The notes under the pieces were generated by a model, which did not search any database, was not told the origin of the DNA, and worked only from the letters and a program-made list of their open reading frames with translations. The position numbers and the translations under genes are program-made. A stretch of DNA of 64,000 nucleotides from Aquimarina aquimarini (GTDB lineage: Bacteria; Bacteroidota; Bacteroidia; Flavobacteriales; Flavobacteriaceae): NCBI RefSeq assembly GCF_900299535.1, contig NZ_OMKE01000010.1, positions 246,164 to 310,163 of the forward strand, in the 5' to 3' direction. Of the stretch, positions 63,981 through 64,000 are shown one piece after another (positions within the stretch are counted from its first letter, which is position 1; every line of letters starts with the position of its first letter).

Positions 63981-64000
63981 GTATCTTAAATCTTGAATTT

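Noticed and set aside
1..64000. tRNA, rRNA, CRISPR arrays and insertion sequences
   Set aside because: Looked for in all gaps; no cloverleaf, repeat-spacer pattern or transposase was found.

Overview
The window is a low-GC chromosomal segment from a member of the Bacteroidota, almost certainly a marine Flavobacteriaceae; an Aquimarina-like genus fits, but that is inference. The signs are PorX (type IX secretion regulator), a fused LpxC-FabZ, large TonB-dependent receptors with an N-terminal carboxypeptidase-like repeat, a type VI tube protein of the Bacteroidota kind, scarce Shine-Dalgarno sequences and several promoters of the form TTG-N(17-21)-TAnnTTTG. I found no tRNA, rRNA, CRISPR array or complete insertion sequence.

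Layout. 1-6 kb: the C-terminal part of a HipA-like kinase, a DMT exporter, two small hypothetical genes, alanine dehydrogenase, tsaE and porX. 6-13.6 kb: an outer-membrane lipid cluster on the plus strand (HD hydrolase, lpxD, lpxC-fabZ, lpxA, efp, a second lpxD-like gene, an NTF2-like protein, sucD). 13.8-21.1 kb: M16 protease lipoprotein, fabG, a von Willebrand factor A membrane protein, a prohibitin-like SPFH protein and an OsmC protein. 21.1-34.4 kb: a lone MreB paralogue, cmk, a BON-LysM protein, an operon of a TruA-family paralogue, a MOSC protein and a mutarotase-like protein, then recQ, an ABC-F ATPase, cysM-cysE, a CBS protein and a DUF2461 protein. 34.6-40 kb: two tandem short-chain dehydrogenases with a TetR regulator and its two matching operators, then a GNAT acetyltransferase, an NlpC/P60 peptidase and a thiolase. 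40.3-42.3 kb: a 7TM-HD (PgpH-like) phosphodiesterase.

42.3-45.8 kb is the most accessory-looking part: a 705-base AT-rich gap, an orphan type VI tube protein (TssD/Hcp), a 424-residue putative effector with two hydrophobic segments, and two near-identical small membrane proteins that look like tandem immunity genes, followed by fragments of further copies that end at the 3' end of a DUF3817 gene. 45.8-54.5 kb: an MscS-type channel, two TonB-dependent receptors without SusD partners, a 55-residue bacteriocin-like precursor peptide and a secreted hypothetical protein. 54.7-64 kb: ychF, a second DMT exporter, a hybrid histidine kinase, an S9D-type peptidase, an alpha/beta hydrolase and an M61-type lipoprotein peptidase.

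Most of the window is ordinary flavobacterial housekeeping. The parts worth a second look are the type VI cassette with its decaying immunity array, the small peptide at 53777-53944, a 15-base palindrome placed identically against the -7 element of two unrelated small genes (1863-1877 and 23545-23559), the TetR operator pair, and the divergent MreB and TruA paralogues. All comparisons to families are from memory of the sequences; no database search was run.
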